NCBI RefSeq assembly: GCF_030463565.1
Contig: NC_134652.1
Span: 18,887,397 to 18,951,396, forward strand
From: Pelecanus crispus
Taxonomy: Eukaryota; Chordata; Aves; Pelecaniformes; Pelecanidae
Reading direction: 5' to 3'
DNA length: 64,000 bases
Numbering within the stretch: the first letter of the stretch is position 1; the number at the start of each line of letters is the position of its first letter. Both the position numbers and the translations under genes were made by a program. A model generated the notes under the pieces. The model was not told where the DNA came from and searched no databases. It saw only the letters and a list, made by a program, of their open reading frames with translations. Shown here in pieces: positions 62,819-64,000 of this stretch.

Positions 62819-63954
62819 TGTGGTGGGTTGACCCTGGCTAGATGCCAAGTACCCACCAAAGCCACTCTATCACTCCCCTCCTCAGCTGGACAGGGGAGAG
62901 AAAATATAATGAAAGGCTTGTGGATTGAGATAAGGGCAGGGAAAGATCATTCACCAATTACTGTCATGGGCAAAACAAGTTTCAACCTGGGGAAATCAGT
63001 TTAATTTATTACCAGTCAAATCAGAGCAGGATAATGAGAAATCAGATCTTAAACCACCTTCTCTCCACCCCTCCCTTCTTCCTGGGCTCCACTTTACTCC
63101 TGATTTCTCTACCTCCTCCTGCCCAGCAGCACAGGGGGATGAGGAATGGGGTTTGCGGTCAGTTCATCACACGTTGTGTCTGCTGCTCCTTCCTCCTCAG
63201 GGGGGGGCTCCTCACACTCTTTCCCTGCTCCAGCGTGGGGTCCCTCCCATGGAAGACAGTCCTCCACAAACTTCAACGTGAGTCTTTCCCATGGGCTGCA
63301 GTTCTTCACAAGCTGCTCCAGCATGGGTCCCTTCCATGGGGTGCAGTCCTTCAGGAGCAGACTGCTCCAGGGTGGGTCCCCCACAGGGTCACAAGTCCTG
63401 CCAGCAAACCTGCTCCAGCCTGGGCTCCTCTCTCCACGGAGCCACAGGTCCTGCCAGGAGCCTGCTCCAGCATGGGCTTCCCACGGGATCACAGCCTCCT
63501 TCAGGCAAATCCACATGCTCTGGCATGGGGTCCCTCCCGTGCTGCAGGTGGATATCTGGAGGTGGATACCTCCATGAGCTGCAGGGGCACAGCTGCCTCC
63601 CCAGGGTCTTCACCGCGGGCTGCAGGGGAATCTCTGCTCCGGTGCCTGGAGCACCTCCTCCCCTCCTTCTTCACTGACCTTGGTGTCTGCAGAGTTGCTC
63701 CTCTCCTAAGTTCTCACTCTTCTGTCCAGCTGCAGTCGTGCAGTTTGGTTTCCCCCCCCGCCCTGTTTCTTAAATATGTTATCCCGGAGGTGCTACCACT
63801 GCTGCTGATTGGCGGCTTGGCCTTGGCCAGCGGTGGGTCCGTCTTGGAGCCGGCTGGCATTGGCTCTGTCTAGGGTAAGCTTCTAGCAGGTTCTCACAGA
63901 AGCCACCCCTGTAGCCCCCCCACTACCGAAACCTTGCCATGCAAACCCAATACA
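62819..63954 (-). mobile_element. Solo LTR of an avian endogenous retrovirus (copy 2)
   Basis: A 1136-bp LTR of the same family as 25901-26958. It runs from TGTGGTGGGTTGACC to CCCAATACA, so both TG/CA termini are intact, and it is flanked by the 5-bp duplication CTTTC. Minus orientation is shown by AATAAA on the minus strand (plus TTTATT at 63005-63010) and a TATA-like ATATTTAA (plus strand about 63770-63777). It retains about 104 bp (63274-63377) that copy 1 lacks, including extra units of the GCTCCAGC array, which recurs about every 50 bp between 63314 and 63463. No internal viral genes adjoin it. The open frame at 63034-63873 (279 codons, plus strand) runs antisense through the LTR and is not a gene. 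Confidence 0.92.
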
Positions 63955-63959
63955 CTTTC
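63955..63959. repeat. Target-site duplication, right copy (CTTTC)
   Basis: CTTTC directly follows the LTR and is identical to 62814-62818. Confidence 0.75.
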
Positions 63960-64000
63960 TGAAAAAAACATTCTCACAGAAGAATAATCTTTTATAGGTT

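Larger units (their letters stand above)
61281..64000 (+). other. EXOC6: EXOC6 intron 17, 5' part
   Basis: The start of an intron that runs past the window edge. Apart from the second solo LTR it holds AT-rich sequence with no recognised exon. Confidence 0.8.

Noticed and set aside
1..64000. CRISPR array, bacterial operon or prophage
   Set aside because: No regularly spaced repeats, no ribosome-binding-site-spaced genes, and the coding content is a spliced vertebrate gene.

Overview
This is a vertebrate, almost certainly avian, nuclear genomic window. Three things point to a bird: a CR1 LINE ending in the ATTCTATG octamer, two solo LTRs of a type common in neoavian genomes, and a protein-coding gene broken into many short GT-AG exons. 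All of the coding content I can support belongs to one plus-strand gene, EXOC6 (exocyst complex component 6, the Sec15 homologue). I found no microbial operon, CRISPR array or bacterial mobile element.

Layout. Positions 1-10358 are upstream intergenic DNA with no gene I can support. An alternative first coding exon of EXOC6 lies at 10359-10480, outside any CpG island. A strong CpG island (about 11960-13420) carries the main first exon, whose ATG at 12624 sits inside a YY1-type element. Intron 1 is 18.65 kb and holds a solo LTR (25901-26958), long homopolymers and, just before exon 2, the head of an ancient tRNA-derived SINE. Exons 2-17 follow between 31358 and 61280. Each joins the next in frame and gives 585 codons in total. 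The remaining C-terminal part (roughly 220 residues, judged from the usual length of about 800) lies beyond the right edge. Intron 14 holds a decayed CR1 LINE (about 52985-54682) and an ancient MIR-type SINE (about 55960-56150). The partial intron after exon 17 holds a second solo LTR (62819-63954).

Functional reading. EXOC6/Sec15 is a subunit of the eight-protein exocyst, which tethers secretory and recycling vesicles to the plasma membrane and connects them to Rab GTPases such as Rab11. The window shows two promoters feeding one shared body. Exon 1 (28 residues) and the upstream alternative exon (41 residues) both end in codon phase 2 with TLR and can splice to the same exon 2, so the gene can make two proteins that differ only at the N-terminus.

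The most informative observations are the recovered alternative first exon, the perfect 5-bp target-site duplications on both LTRs (which define exact boundaries and expose two long reading frames as non-genes), and the ancient SINE remnants. I see no sign of a previously undescribed system.
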